Notes under the pieces: model-generated
What the model saw: only the letters and a program-made list of their open reading frames with translations
What the model was told of the DNA's origin: nothing
The model's database searches: none
Translations under genes and position numbers: made by a program
From: JBAOHV01 sp964450685
GTDB taxonomy: Bacteria; Actinomycetota; Acidimicrobiia; Acidimicrobiales; Microtrichaceae
Assembly: GCA_964450685.1 (NCBI GenBank)
Contig: CAYVDN010000004.1
Location: 44,051 to 108,050 of the forward strand
Direction: 5' to 3'
DNA length: 64,000 nucleotides
Part shown: piece by piece, positions 15,977 through 24,861 of the stretch
Numbering within the stretch: the first letter of the stretch is position 1
Layout: every line of letters starts with the position of its first letter

Positions 15977-16719
15977 ACACCGCCGACGGCATCGCCGAGA
16001 TCGTGATGGACAATCCACCGGTCAACGCACTCACGGTCGCTGGCTGGTTCGAGTTGGCCGATCTGGTCACCGTTGCTGGGCGCGATCCGCAGGTCGGTGC
16101 GCTGGTGCTGAGAGCCGAGGGCAAGGGTTGGAACGCCGGGGTCGACATCAAGGAGATGCAGGCCACCGAGGGTTTCGACGCTCTCCTGGGGGCCAACCGT
16201 GGCTGCTACGCGGCATTCGCTGCGGTGTACGAGTGTGAGGTGCCTGTCATCGCCGCAGTCCACGACTTCTGTCTCGGCGGTGGCATCGGCCTGGTCGGTA
16301 ACGCGGACGTGATCGTCGCTGCAGAGGGAACCCGCTTCGGGCTGCCCGAGGTCAACCAGGGTGCGCTCGGAGCGGCGACACATCTCGCTCGACTGGTACC
16401 CCAGCACAAGATGAGGGAGATGGTCTACACGGCGGAGCCCGTTGACGCAGCGCTGCTTGAGGCCTGGGGGTCGGTCAGTCGGGTGGTGCCCCGCGAAGAG
16501 CTCCGTGACGCCGCCTTCGAGATCGCTGCGAAGATCTGCACAAAGAGCCGGTTCGTGATCCGGCGGGCCAAGGAGTGTCTGAACGCCATCGACGTCGTCG
16601 ATGTGAAGCGCAGTTATCGGTTCGAGCAGGGATTCACCTTCGAGTTGAACCTCTCGGGCGTCTCGGACGAGGCACGTGACGCGTTCGTCGAGAAGAAGGA
16701 CGCGGACTACTCCAGGTGA
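15961..16719 (+). CDS. echA20: EchA20-like crotonase, steroid ring D hydrolase
   Basis: This 252-aa crotonase-fold protein matches mycobacterial EchA20 throughout, as I recall it: PPVNAL, LRAEGKGWNAGVDIKEMQ (oxyanion-hole region, about 44-61), ANRGCYAAF, FCLGGGIGLVGNADVIVA, FGLPEVNQGALGAATHLARL and FEQGFTFELNLSGVSDE. EchA20 hydrolytically opens the last five-membered ring of the HIP-derived CoA thioester, giving COCHEA-CoA, the substrate of IpdAB. The gene begins inside the end of the DUF1023 gene and lies in the same direction as ipdABC, with a lipoprotein gene and terminator between. Confidence 0.93.
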   Translation: MGFSVNTADGIAEIVMDNPPVNALTVAGWFELADLVTVAGRDPQVGALVLRAEGKGWNAGVDIKEMQATEGFDALLGANRGCYAAFAAVYECEVPVIAAVHDFCLGGGIGLVGNADVIVAAEGTRFGLPEVNQGALGAATHLARLVPQHKMREMVYTAEPVDAALLEAWGSVSRVVPREELRDAAFEIAAKICTKSRFVIRRAKECLNAIDVVDVKRSYRFEQGFTFELNLSGVSDEARDAFVEKKDADYSR

Positions 16720-16720
16720 T

Positions 16721-16743
16721 CGACCGCTACCTTGGGGCGGTCG
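16721..16743. terminator. Short hairpin after echA20
   Basis: CGACCGC/GCGGTCG forms a 7-bp stem with a 9-nt loop directly after the echA20 stop codon. No U-tract follows. It could attenuate transcription into the lipoprotein gene. Confidence 0.3.
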
Positions 16744-16780
16744 TGTCGCACGGGCGACCGACCGGAGGTTTGGAGAACAG

Positions 16781-17365
16781 ATGAGGATTCGACGGATCGT
16801 CGCTGCCGCACTCGTGGCGACACTGGCTCTCGGTGCAGTCGCATGCAGCGGTGACGATGAGGCCGAGGAGGACGGAACGACCACCACCGAGGCGGCTGAC
16901 GAGACCACGACGACGGTCGCTGAGCTAAGCGACGAGGATTACGTGGCGGCTGTCGAGCCGATCATGACCGCACTCGACGGGGCGGGTACTGATCTCTGCA
17001 AGGTTCTGGAGGTTGCGTACGGGTCGGGACCGCAGGCTCCGCCCTCGACGGTCGAACAGGTGAAGGTGACCGTCGCCGCGCAGGCGAAGATCCTTCGCTC
17101 GCTCGCCGCTACTGAGCCGGTCGAAGCAGCCAGCGCCCCAGTTCTCACAGCCACCGCCGACAAGCTCGAGGCCGACGCCGAGGCCGCGGGCTACAGCCTC
17201 GAGTTCTTCGAGACCGGTGTCAACGCGGTGTTCGACACCGATGAGTTCCGTAACGCGATCACCCCGTATCAGAACCGGCAGGCAGCGGAGTGCGTCCCGG
17301 CGGACACGACCACCGACGGTTCGGCCACCGACGGAGCTGACACCTCGACCACCATCGGCGGCTGA
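16781..17365 (+). CDS. Small secreted lipoprotein of unknown function in the steroid block
   Basis: This 194-aa protein has signal RRIVAAALVATLALG and lipobox GAVAC (Cys about 22), followed by an acidic, Thr-rich linker (about 23-50) of a style common in Acidimicrobiia. The mature domain (about 50-170) is predicted helical and has two Cys, in DLCKVLE and AECVPAD, that could form a disulfide. The C-terminus is again Thr/Asp-rich. I do not recognise the domain. GGAG lies five bases before the ATG. It sits between echA20 and ipdA, so it may bind a steroid-related ligand at the cell surface, but that is only positional. Confidence 0.75.
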   Translation: MRIRRIVAAALVATLALGAVACSGDDEAEEDGTTTTEAADETTTTVAELSDEDYVAAVEPIMTALDGAGTDLCKVLEVAYGSGPQAPPSTVEQVKVTVAAQAKILRSLAATEPVEAASAPVLTATADKLEADAEAAGYSLEFFETGVNAVFDTDEFRNAITPYQNRQAAECVPADTTTDGSATDGADTSTTIGG

Positions 17366-17389
17366 GCAGGACGCACCCTGCTCGGTCAG

Positions 17390-17420
17390 AACGCCGCGGG
17401 TCGGTTCGACCCGCGGCGTT
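17390..17420. terminator. Strong terminator hairpin before the ipdABC promoter
   Basis: A perfect 13-bp stem AACGCCGCGGGTC/GACCCGCGGCGTT with a 5-nt loop lies 24 bp after the lipoprotein stop. It isolates ipdABC from upstream transcription, so ipdABC needs its own promoter, which must lie in the 60 bp that include the operator. Confidence 0.85.
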
Positions 17421-17440
17421 CCCGCGTCTACCGTCAACGA

Positions 17441-17459
17441 CCTGACGACCCGTCAGATC
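17441..17459 (+). promoter_or_regulatory. Steroid-regulon operator, copy 2 (upstream of ipdABC)
   Basis: The plus strand reads CCTGACGACCCGTCAGATC, identical to the copies at 11525 and 24862. It lies between the terminator at 17390 and the ipdA start, 21 bp before the GTG, so binding would cover the promoter or transcript start. Confidence 0.85.
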
Positions 17460-17480
17460 ATCTGATTGAAGGGGGAGCAG

Positions 17481-18365
17481 GTGCCCGGACCGGACAAGCG
17501 ATGCACCGACGAGGAGGTCGTGGCCGAGCTGCGCTCCGGCATGACGATCGGTATCGGCGGATGGGGCAGCAGGCGCAAGCCGATGTCACTGGTGCGGGCG
17601 ATCCTGCGCTCGGACCTCACGGACCTGACGGTCGTCAGCTACGGAGGCCCCGACGTGGGTCTGCTCTGCCGTGCCGGCAAGGTCCGCAAGGTCATCTCCG
17701 GCTTCGTCTCGCTCGACTCCATTCCTCTCGAGCCCCACTACCAGGCCGCTCGGCAGTCCGGCTCGATCCAGGCTGCGGAGTGGGACGAGGGCATGCTGCT
17801 ACTCGGGCTCCAGGCGGCGGCATGGCGCGTGCCGTTCCTGCCCACTCGAGCCGGACTCGGCTCCGACGTGCTCCCGCTCATGCCAGACCTGCGAACCGTC
17901 GCTTCGCCCTATCCGACGGTCATCGACGGTGTCGAACACATCGAGGAGCTGGTGGCCGTTCCGGCGCTCGAGCTGGACGCGGCCATCGTGCACCAGAACC
18001 GGGCTGATCGGTCGGGCAACGCCGTGTGGCTGGGGGAGGACCCGTTCATGGACGACCTGTTCGTGCGAGCCGCCGAGCGGGCGTACGTCAGCTGCGAGCA
18101 GATCGTCGCGACCGAGGAGCTGGCCGGTCTCGCCGACTTTGCACACCTGCGCATATCCCGCATGGACGTGACAGGCGTGATCGAGTCCCCCAACGGCGCC
18201 CACTTCACAGAGTGCCCACCCGACTACGGCCGTGACGAGGTGTTCCAGAAGCGCTACGCGGCAACCGCCAAGTCGGCGGAGGCCTGGGACGAGTTCCGTG
18301 CCGAGTTCCTCGACCTGGACGAGGCCGGCTACCAGGCGAAGGTCAAGGAGCTGCAGTCCTCATGA
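17481..18365 (+). CDS. ipdA: COCHEA-CoA hydrolase subunit A (IpdA)
   Basis: IpdA and IpdB form a complex with class I CoA-transferase fold that hydrolytically opens the last steroid ring of COCHEA-CoA. This 294-aa protein matches mycobacterial IpdA: MTIGIGGWGSRRKPMSLVRAI near the N-terminus, TDLTVVSYGGPDVGLLC, FVSLDS, LPFLPTRAGLGSD (variant), VATEEL and APDYGRDE-like CPPDYGRDEVFQ. The GTG start follows AAGGGGG by five bases; TTG at 17466 is in frame but less likely. It overlaps ipdB by 4 bp and is the first gene of the ipdABC operon, behind operator copy 2. Confidence 0.94.
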   Translation: MPGPDKRCTDEEVVAELRSGMTIGIGGWGSRRKPMSLVRAILRSDLTDLTVVSYGGPDVGLLCRAGKVRKVISGFVSLDSIPLEPHYQAARQSGSIQAAEWDEGMLLLGLQAAAWRVPFLPTRAGLGSDVLPLMPDLRTVASPYPTVIDGVEHIEELVAVPALELDAAIVHQNRADRSGNAVWLGEDPFMDDLFVRAAERAYVSCEQIVATEELAGLADFAHLRISRMDVTGVIESPNGAHFTECPPDYGRDEVFQKRYAATAKSAEAWDEFRAEFLDLDEAGYQAKVKELQSS

Positions 18366-19162
18366 GCGATGTGACACGTGCCGACATCTGCGCCGTTGCG
18401 ATAGCGGAGGCGTTCCGTGGCGACGGTGAACGGCTCTGCAACCCGATCGGGAACCTGCCTCTGATCGGCGGGAGGCTGGCGCTGGCCACCTTCGAGCCGC
18501 AACTGGCGCTGACCGACGGCTTCTACACGCTCGTCGATCCGCAGACCCCGGACGACGTAGCCCCCATCGGATTGTCCGAGGCGGAAAGGCTCGCGCAGCG
18601 GACGGTGGCTCACTGGAACCCCTACCGCGAGATGTTCGGCCTGCTCTGGCAGGGTAAGCGGCACGTGATGATGGGCGCGACCCAGATCGACCGTCACGGC
18701 AACCAGAACATCGCCGCGATCGGCGACTGGAACCAGCCGAGCCGTCAGTTGCTCGGCTTCCGGGGTGCTCCCGGCAACACGATCAACCACACCACGAGCT
18801 ACTGGGTGCCGAACCACTCGCCCCGCGTCTTCGTCGAGTCCGTGGACGTCGTGTGCGGCATCGGATACGACCGTGCCGCTCAGCTGGGCCCTGCCGCGTC
18901 GCGCTTCCACGAGATCCGCCGGGTCGTGTCGAACCTGGGTGTGTTCGACTTCGCGGTACCCGAGGGTGAGTCGATCGCCAGGATGCGTCTGGCGTCGGTA
19001 CACCCGGGCGTCTCCGTCGACGACGTCGTCGAGGCAACCGGGTTCGAGCTGATCATCCCTGACTCGGTGCCTGACACAAGGCTGCCGGAGCTCGAGGAGC
19101 TGGAGCGCATAACCCGCCTGGACCCGAAGGGCCTGCGATTCGCCGAGGTGCCCGCGGGGTGA
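18362..19162 (+). CDS. ipdB: COCHEA-CoA hydrolase subunit B (IpdB)
   Basis: This is the 266-aa partner of IpdA. It keeps the family landmarks: GKRHVMMGATQIDRHGNQNI (about 99-118), LLGFRGAPGNTINHTTSYWV (about 135-154), VDVVCGIGYD and VVSNLGVFDF. The GxPGN-like loop GAPGN belongs to the active site of the CoA-transferase fold. The ATG overlaps the ipdA stop (ATGA) and its own stop overlaps the ipdC GTG (GTGA), so the three products are probably made in equal amounts. Confidence 0.94.
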   Translation: MSDVTRADICAVAIAEAFRGDGERLCNPIGNLPLIGGRLALATFEPQLALTDGFYTLVDPQTPDDVAPIGLSEAERLAQRTVAHWNPYREMFGLLWQGKRHVMMGATQIDRHGNQNIAAIGDWNQPSRQLLGFRGAPGNTINHTTSYWVPNHSPRVFVESVDVVCGIGYDRAAQLGPAASRFHEIRRVVSNLGVFDFAVPEGESIARMRLASVHPGVSVDDVVEATGFELIIPDSVPDTRLPELEELERITRLDPKGLRFAEVPAG

Positions 19163-20244
19163 ACGAGTCAGGTGGAGCCGAGCGCAATCCGGCGCTGCGG
19201 ACACGGGCGTGCGAGCTGTTCGGAGTCGACTTCCCGATCGTGCAGACCGGAATGGGTTGGGTGTCGGGTGCGCGCCTGACCGCTGCTACAGCAGCAGCCG
19301 GGGGTCTCGGGATCCTGGCCAGTGCAACCATGACCTACGACGAGCTGGTCGCCGCGATCGCCAAGGTCAAAGCCCGCACCGACCGCCCGTTCGGGGTGAA
19401 TCTGCTGCCCAACCAGCCCGATGCCGCGCGACGGCTCGAGCTGCTGGTATCCGAGGGCGTGCCGGTCGCCAGCTTCGCAGCGGCGCCACGGCCCGATCAG
19501 GTGGCCAGACTCAACGACGCGGGCATCGTCACGATCGTCACCGTGGGAGCGAAGCGACATGCCGAGAAGGTCGCGGCCATGGGGGTCAAGGCGGTCATCG
19601 CCCAAGGGGGAGAGGGCGGTGGTCACACGGGGTCGGTACCGACATCGCTGCTCCTACCGCAGGTGGTCGACGGTGTGGCAGGAAGCGACGTCGTCGTGCT
19701 CGGGGCAGGTGGCTTCTTCGACGGTCGTGGGCTGGTAGCCGCTCTCGCCTACGGAGCCGACGGAATCGCCATGGGCACCCGCTTCCTGCTGACTGATGAG
19801 AGCCACGTGCCCGACCACGTGGCGTCCGTCTACTTCGACACCCCGCTCACCGGCACGGTCGTGACCACCGCGATCGACGGCGCCCCGCAGAGGGTGATCC
19901 GTACCGCCATGATCGACGCGCTCGAGAAGTCGCCGGGGCTCCTGCGCTTCCCGCGTGCTGCAGCCAACGCCGTGAGCTTCGCCCGCTCGTCCGGGGTGTC
20001 ACTCCCTCAGCTGGCCCGCACGGGCCTGCAGATGCGCAAGGACCAGGAGCTCAGCTGGTCCCAGGTGGCGCTGGCGGCCAACGCCCCGATGATGACAAAG
20101 GCCTCGGTGCTCGACGGCGACGTCGAGGTCGGGATACTGCCAACCGGTCAGGTGGTCGGTGCCATCGCAGACCGGCCGACGGTTGCCGAGCTGCTGGGCC
20201 GCATCATGGACGAGGCCGACTCGACACTCGCCCGGCTGTCGTAG
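19159..20244 (+). CDS. ipdC: IpdC-like NAD(P)H/FMN flavoprotein of steroid ring degradation
   Basis: This 361-aa TIM-barrel flavoprotein belongs to the nitronate monooxygenase/2-nitropropane dioxygenase family and matches mycobacterial IpdC: PIVQTGMGWVSGARLTAAT, GGLGILASATMT, QGGEGGGHTG (FMN phosphate region, about 151-160), LGAGGFFDGRGL and GTRFLLTDESHVPD. IpdC acts on the ring-opened CoA thioester downstream of IpdAB. It starts with GTG overlapping the ipdB stop. Its last 97 bp overlap, antisense, the 3' end of the GGDEF-EAL gene. Confidence 0.92.
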   Translation: MNESGGAERNPALRTRACELFGVDFPIVQTGMGWVSGARLTAATAAAGGLGILASATMTYDELVAAIAKVKARTDRPFGVNLLPNQPDAARRLELLVSEGVPVASFAAAPRPDQVARLNDAGIVTIVTVGAKRHAEKVAAMGVKAVIAQGGEGGGHTGSVPTSLLLPQVVDGVAGSDVVVLGAGGFFDGRGLVAALAYGADGIAMGTRFLLTDESHVPDHVASVYFDTPLTGTVVTTAIDGAPQRVIRTAMIDALEKSPGLLRFPRAAANAVSFARSSGVSLPQLARTGLQMRKDQELSWSQVALAANAPMMTKASVLDGDVEVGILPTGQVVGAIADRPTVAELLGRIMDEADSTLARLS

Positions 20245-22445
20245 TCGGCGCTGGCCTCCTCGACACAGCGCACCAGCACCTCGTCGAAGGGCATCGGCCG
20301 GGCGAAGTGCCAGCCCTGTCCGAACCGACAGCCCATCGCCGAGAGCTCTCGAGCCTGGCTCGCGTCCTCGACGCCTTCTGCGACCGGCTCCAGCCCCAGG
20401 TCGAGCGCCATCCCGACTATCGATCGGGTGATCGCGTTCGCCCGGTGGTCGCAGGTGATGCGCTCCACGAACGAGCGGTCGATCTTGAGGATGTCGGCGC
20501 GGTACGAGCCGAGCTGTCGCAGCGACGAGTTGCCGGTACCGAAGTCGTCGACTGCCAACCCGACCCCCAGTTCGCGGATCTCGGCGATCACCTCCTGGAC
20601 CGTGTCGTCGACGATCACATCTTCTGTGATCTCGACGTTCAACCACTGAGGCTCGACCCGGGCCAGCTCGAGTGCAGTTCGTACCCTGTTGACGGCGCGA
20701 CGGTCCGTCAGCTCGCTGCTCGACAGGTTGACGGACACCGTCGGAAGTCCCGGTCCCAATGCAGTCAGGAGCTCGGATATGTCGCGACAAGCGCGTCGCA
20801 GCGACAGTTCTCCGATAGCCCCCAACAGGCCGGCTGACACGGCCTCCTCGAGGAACACCTCTGGGCCGAGCACTCCTCGCTCGGGGTGCGCCCAACGCAA
20901 CAGGGCCTCGACCTTCTCGGTCCGTCCGGTGACCAGATCGACGATCGGTTGGTAGTGCAGCGTGAACTCGTCGTGCTCGATCGCTCGGCGTAGCTCCGGC
21001 CCCAGATCCAGGTCCGCCATGAGGCCGGTATCGAGCTCGGGTCGATGGACCGCGGCACAGTCCCGACCCAGTCCCTTCGCCTGGTACAGCGCTACGTCTG
21101 CCCTGCGCAGCAGCTCACCCGCCGACACGGTCGCACCGGCCACCGCGAGTCCGACGCTGCACGAAGGCTGCACCCGCTGTCCGTCGATCTCGATCGGTTC
21201 GGACAGGAGGGCCACGATCCGCCTTCCGATCTCCTCGGGGGTCATGTCACGAATCTCCGACACGAGTACGAACTCGTCGCCGCCGAACCTCGTCACGGCG
21301 TCACCGAACTCGCCGGCGAGGCGCGTCGCAGCGTGACGGATCAGCTCGTCACCAGCGCGATGGCCGAGGGTGTCGTTGATCACCTTCAGGTGATCGATGT
21401 CCACGAAGCCTACGAGGCACCAGTACCCCCGCTCGCAGGCCGACGCGACCGCCGTGTCGATGCGTTGGTCGAGACCGCCACGGTTCGGCAGCCCTGTCAG
21501 CGGGTCGTGGGTCGCCTGTCGTTCCAGGTCGTCGACAGTCCGGCGCAGCGAGGTGGCGAGGGTCCTGTTGTCGGACAGCGTCCAGGACTGTCGTAGCAGG
21601 ACCGACGACACGACGACCGTCAGCAGCACCGCTGCGGTGCGGTCGAAGCTCCCCTGGGCCGCCGCGTCGGCGAGCAGCGCCCCGGTGGCGAACACCGCAA
21701 CCGTCACGGGTATCACGTCGAACATGGAGTGCATCCGTCGTCGCGGGACGCGGAACCATGGCTCCTGTGCCTTCAGCACCATGATTGCCGAAACTCCGAA
21801 CAGCGCCGCACCCAAGGCGAGTACTCCGAAACCGGCTGTGACTTGGATCGGAGACGGAGCGGAGGTGTCGGCCAGAAGATGGAGCAGACCTCCGAGGGTG
21901 CACACTCCGAATGCCACGGCCATCATCGCAGTGGCCGACTCCTCCACCGATCCCTTGGGCCGGTGGAGCGTGATCGCTATCCCGGTGCGTGTGATGGCGA
22001 ACGCAATGGCTGTGGCCGTGATCACGGCACCCTGGCGGACCTGGGGTATCGCCTGCAGAGCGGTGGAGTGCGTGGCTATCAACCACACGAGGGCGGACAA
22101 CGAGAGCCCGGCGATCACGGCGTCGACGATGTAGCGAGCTCGTCTCGGGCCGGGACCGAGATCCGGGTGGCGGACCATCCCGACCGCAACGACGAACGCT
22201 GCCGCGAGGAAGACGAGGTCGTGGCCGTGGTACCCCACGAGCGGCGCGACCCGGTCGAGGACCGCCCACACAGCACCGACAGCCACCATCGCCAGGGCGA
22301 GCACCAGGCGTCGGATGAACATCGGGGTTCCGTGCCCGGCACGCATCGCCCGAGCGCATAGCCATGCGCTGACGATGCAGCTGACACCGAGCAGACCTGC
22401 GCTCACCAGCGTCGCCGTCTCGGTTGGTCCAGCGTCGACGGGCAT
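20148..22445 (-). CDS. Membrane GGDEF-EAL cyclic-di-GMP enzyme
   Basis: This 765-aa protein has about 8 N-terminal membrane segments (to about 290), then a GGDEF domain and an EAL domain. GGDEF at 388-392 is intact and the product could be a diguanylate cyclase. The EAL domain has EALLRW (Glu513), EITEDV, DDFGTG, KIDRSF and AEGVE, all residues needed for phosphodiesterase activity. So it may be bifunctional. The ATG overlaps the stop of the upstream GGDEF gene (TGATG). The last 33 codons overlap ipdC antisense; the end after the EAL domain is Ser-rich and poorly conserved. Confidence 0.9.
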   Translation of the reverse strand: MPVDAGPTETATLVSAGLLGVSCIVSAWLCARAMRAGHGTPMFIRRLVLALAMVAVGAVWAVLDRVAPLVGYHGHDLVFLAAAFVVAVGMVRHPDLGPGPRRARYIVDAVIAGLSLSALVWLIATHSTALQAIPQVRQGAVITATAIAFAITRTGIAITLHRPKGSVEESATAMMAVAFGVCTLGGLLHLLADTSAPSPIQVTAGFGVLALGAALFGVSAIMVLKAQEPWFRVPRRRMHSMFDVIPVTVAVFATGALLADAAAQGSFDRTAAVLLTVVVSSVLLRQSWTLSDNRTLATSLRRTVDDLERQATHDPLTGLPNRGGLDQRIDTAVASACERGYWCLVGFVDIDHLKVINDTLGHRAGDELIRHAATRLAGEFGDAVTRFGGDEFVLVSEIRDMTPEEIGRRIVALLSEPIEIDGQRVQPSCSVGLAVAGATVSAGELLRRADVALYQAKGLGRDCAAVHRPELDTGLMADLDLGPELRRAIEHDEFTLHYQPIVDLVTGRTEKVEALLRWAHPERGVLGPEVFLEEAVSAGLLGAIGELSLRRACRDISELLTALGPGLPTVSVNLSSSELTDRRAVNRVRTALELARVEPQWLNVEITEDVIVDDTVQEVIAEIRELGVGLAVDDFGTGNSSLRQLGSYRADILKIDRSFVERITCDHRANAITRSIVGMALDLGLEPVAEGVEDASQARELSAMGCRFGQGWHFARPMPFDEVLVRCVEEASADYDSRASVESASSMMRPSSSATVGRSAMAPTT

Positions 22446-24781
22446 CAGATCATCGCTCCCTGCGCACCGTGCCCGACGCACAGCTCGGCGAAGCTGCAGC
22501 CGGTGCAGAACAGCGGTCCCCTGGCTGTCGTGAAACCCAGGTCGATCAGCTCGCGCACCTGGGCCTCGGTCGTCACTCCATCGGCCGACATCTCCAGGTG
22601 CAGCTCACGAGCGAGGGCGGCGAGAACGGACAGGATGATCGTGTCGTTCCCAGCGCGTCCGATCCCGCCGACGAACGAGCTGTCGATGCAGATCGACGTG
22701 GCAGGGTAGGCGCTCAGCCGCAGGAGCGAAGGTGGTCCGGCACCGAACCGTTCGACACTCAGCTCGGCGCCGGTTGCACGCAGCAGGTCGATCGCCACGG
22801 CTACATGGCTGTCGACGACCACCTGCTCGGCAACCTCGATCCGCACCCGCGATGCATCGATGTCGTCCGAGTGGAGCCGGTCGACGACCGTGGCAACTGC
22901 TGCGGGGTGCAAGAGCTGTGCCCGGGTGAGCCTGAAGCCGACCCACGGCTTCACCCCTGGGCGGTCAGAGGTGGCTGCGAGTACCCGGCTGACGTCGTCC
23001 AGCAACGTGTCGGCGATCGCTACGAGTGGACCGCTTCCGCTGGCCAGTTCCCCGATCATGTCGGGGCCGACCGTGCCGAACTCGGCCGACTCCCACCACG
23101 GTCTGGCGACGAGACCCACGATCGATCGGTCGTCCAAGCGGGTGATCGGTTCGAAACGCACATCAACCGCACCGGTCTCGAGCGCCTGCTCGAGACCTTG
23201 TCGGGAGCGACGGAGCGACGCCGCCTTCTCTGCGAGCTCAGGGCTGAAGCGGTGGTGTCGCCCCCTTCCAGAAGCCTTCGCCTCGTACAGGGCGAGGTCG
23301 GCCTGCTGCAGTAGGTCGTCCATCGTGGCGTCCTGGCTGTCTTCCTCGCTCAGCGACCAGCCGACGCTCAGCCCGACATCGAGCTCGTGGCCGTGGACCG
23401 CGACTGGCGGGGTCACCGATGCAACGACGAGCTCGGCCAGGCGCTCAGCTCCGGAGTCCGAACAACCCGTCGCCACGAGCACGAACTCGTCGCCGGCTGC
23501 ACGGAAGAGTCTGCCCTCACAGGTTGCGTCCATCCGCCGCGCGACCTCGACGAGCAACGAATCACCGACTGCGTGGCCGAGGGCGTCGTTGTAGCGCTTG
23601 AAGTGGTCTATGTCAGCGAAGAACACCACGACCGAGGTTTGCTCCGAGCCGTCCGCGGATGCCTCGATCGTTCGTAGGTGCTCCTCCAGGGCCAGCCGGT
23701 TCCCGAACCCGGTAAGGGCGTCGACGCGGGCGTCGTGGTGCAGACGCGCTGCTGTGTGACGGAGACTCCTGCGCAGCTGTCGCTGCTCGCTGCTCAGCTG
23801 GAGGAGGCGGGCGAACGCGAGCGCTACCACCAGACCGCCGAGGGTCACCGAGACCTGGAGGGATCCGCCCAGCTGTGAGCTGATCGCCAGCACGACGAGA
23901 GTCAGGACGGTGGCGACCTCGGGTAGTGAGATCAGACCGACTTGTTCATCGGCACGCCGTGACGGCGGACGTCGCGGCCCACGGAGTCGCATACCGGCGG
24001 CGATGATCACGACGAAGGCTGCACTGGTGACCGCGTCCGCCAGGCGCACCGGGACCGGATATCCACTCGGTGGGGGTGGAAGCACCAGCAGACGGATCCC
24101 CACCGCGGAAATGGCTCCGGCGGTGAGTGCGATCTCCCCGTGGATGTCGGGACGGCACCTGGCCAGGATCCCGATGGCGACGATGAGCGTGACGGTCGTG
24201 GCCACCTGCAGAACACGGAAGTCCTGCTGCTCGAGCGCCGAGTGTGCGGGAAGGATCCAGACCAGGCTCGTCGCAGCGACGATGAGTATCCCCGTGTCGG
24301 TCATGCGGACCTTGCGGGGCCTGAGGGGAGAAGCCGGCAGGAGGACCAACCCCGCGAGGGTGAGCCCGAGTGCGGTCGTCCACATGGCCTCGGCCCCGCT
24401 CGACAGCCCGGCATTGTCTGTCAGGACCGCTGTGACACGCACGGTGGTGCCCAACGACCCGAGCGCCGCCCCAGCGGCGAAAGTGATCCAGGCGACACGA
24501 CTGCGGCCGCGCTGGGACATCGCCCCACGGACTATGACGACGGCGGCCACGGCCTGGATCACGATGTCGAGCAGGCCTTGGCCGGCATCGAGCTGGGTGG
24601 TGTCGAGAGGCGCGCCGAGCCATGGCAGCACGGTCGTCCAGGTGACCGACGCGAGCACCGTTGCCGACACGGCTGCAGCGATCACCCAGCTACCGGGTTT
24701 GAACCCGCGTGAATCGGCTGTATCAGCACCGTCCGGAGGCGGCGGCTCCGGTTCTTCGCAGTGGTCTGGCTTCCTCTCCAT
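22445..24781 (-). CDS. Membrane GGDEF protein with degenerate EAL domain
   Basis: This 778-aa protein has 8-10 membrane segments (about 30-325), a GGDEF domain with AGDEF (429-433; the first Gly replaced by Ala, which many active cyclases tolerate) and a C-terminal EAL-like domain. That domain has lost its catalytic set: GLVARP stands for EAL-R, EVAEQV for EITE, ERFGAG for DDFGTG, CIDSSF for KIDRSF and SADGVT for AEGVE. It cannot be a normal phosphodiesterase and may act as a binding or partner domain. The C-terminus has two Cys in CTGCSFAELC. It is translationally coupled to the intact GGDEF-EAL gene, suggesting the two work as a pair. Confidence 0.88.
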   Translation of the reverse strand: MERKPDHCEEPEPPPPDGADTADSRGFKPGSWVIAAAVSATVLASVTWTTVLPWLGAPLDTTQLDAGQGLLDIVIQAVAAVVIVRGAMSQRGRSRVAWITFAAGAALGSLGTTVRVTAVLTDNAGLSSGAEAMWTTALGLTLAGLVLLPASPLRPRKVRMTDTGILIVAATSLVWILPAHSALEQQDFRVLQVATTVTLIVAIGILARCRPDIHGEIALTAGAISAVGIRLLVLPPPPSGYPVPVRLADAVTSAAFVVIIAAGMRLRGPRRPPSRRADEQVGLISLPEVATVLTLVVLAISSQLGGSLQVSVTLGGLVVALAFARLLQLSSEQRQLRRSLRHTAARLHHDARVDALTGFGNRLALEEHLRTIEASADGSEQTSVVVFFADIDHFKRYNDALGHAVGDSLLVEVARRMDATCEGRLFRAAGDEFVLVATGCSDSGAERLAELVVASVTPPVAVHGHELDVGLSVGWSLSEEDSQDATMDDLLQQADLALYEAKASGRGRHHRFSPELAEKAASLRRSRQGLEQALETGAVDVRFEPITRLDDRSIVGLVARPWWESAEFGTVGPDMIGELASGSGPLVAIADTLLDDVSRVLAATSDRPGVKPWVGFRLTRAQLLHPAAVATVVDRLHSDDIDASRVRIEVAEQVVVDSHVAVAIDLLRATGAELSVERFGAGPPSLLRLSAYPATSICIDSSFVGGIGRAGNDTIILSVLAALARELHLEMSADGVTTEAQVRELIDLGFTTARGPLFCTGCSFAELCVGHGAQGAMI

Positions 24782-24861
24782 CGCATCTCATCGGTGCGAG
24801 GCCTGTTTCGCATGAACGTTCTGATCCGTTCGACCCACCCGACATGCGGTGACTGCTGCTG

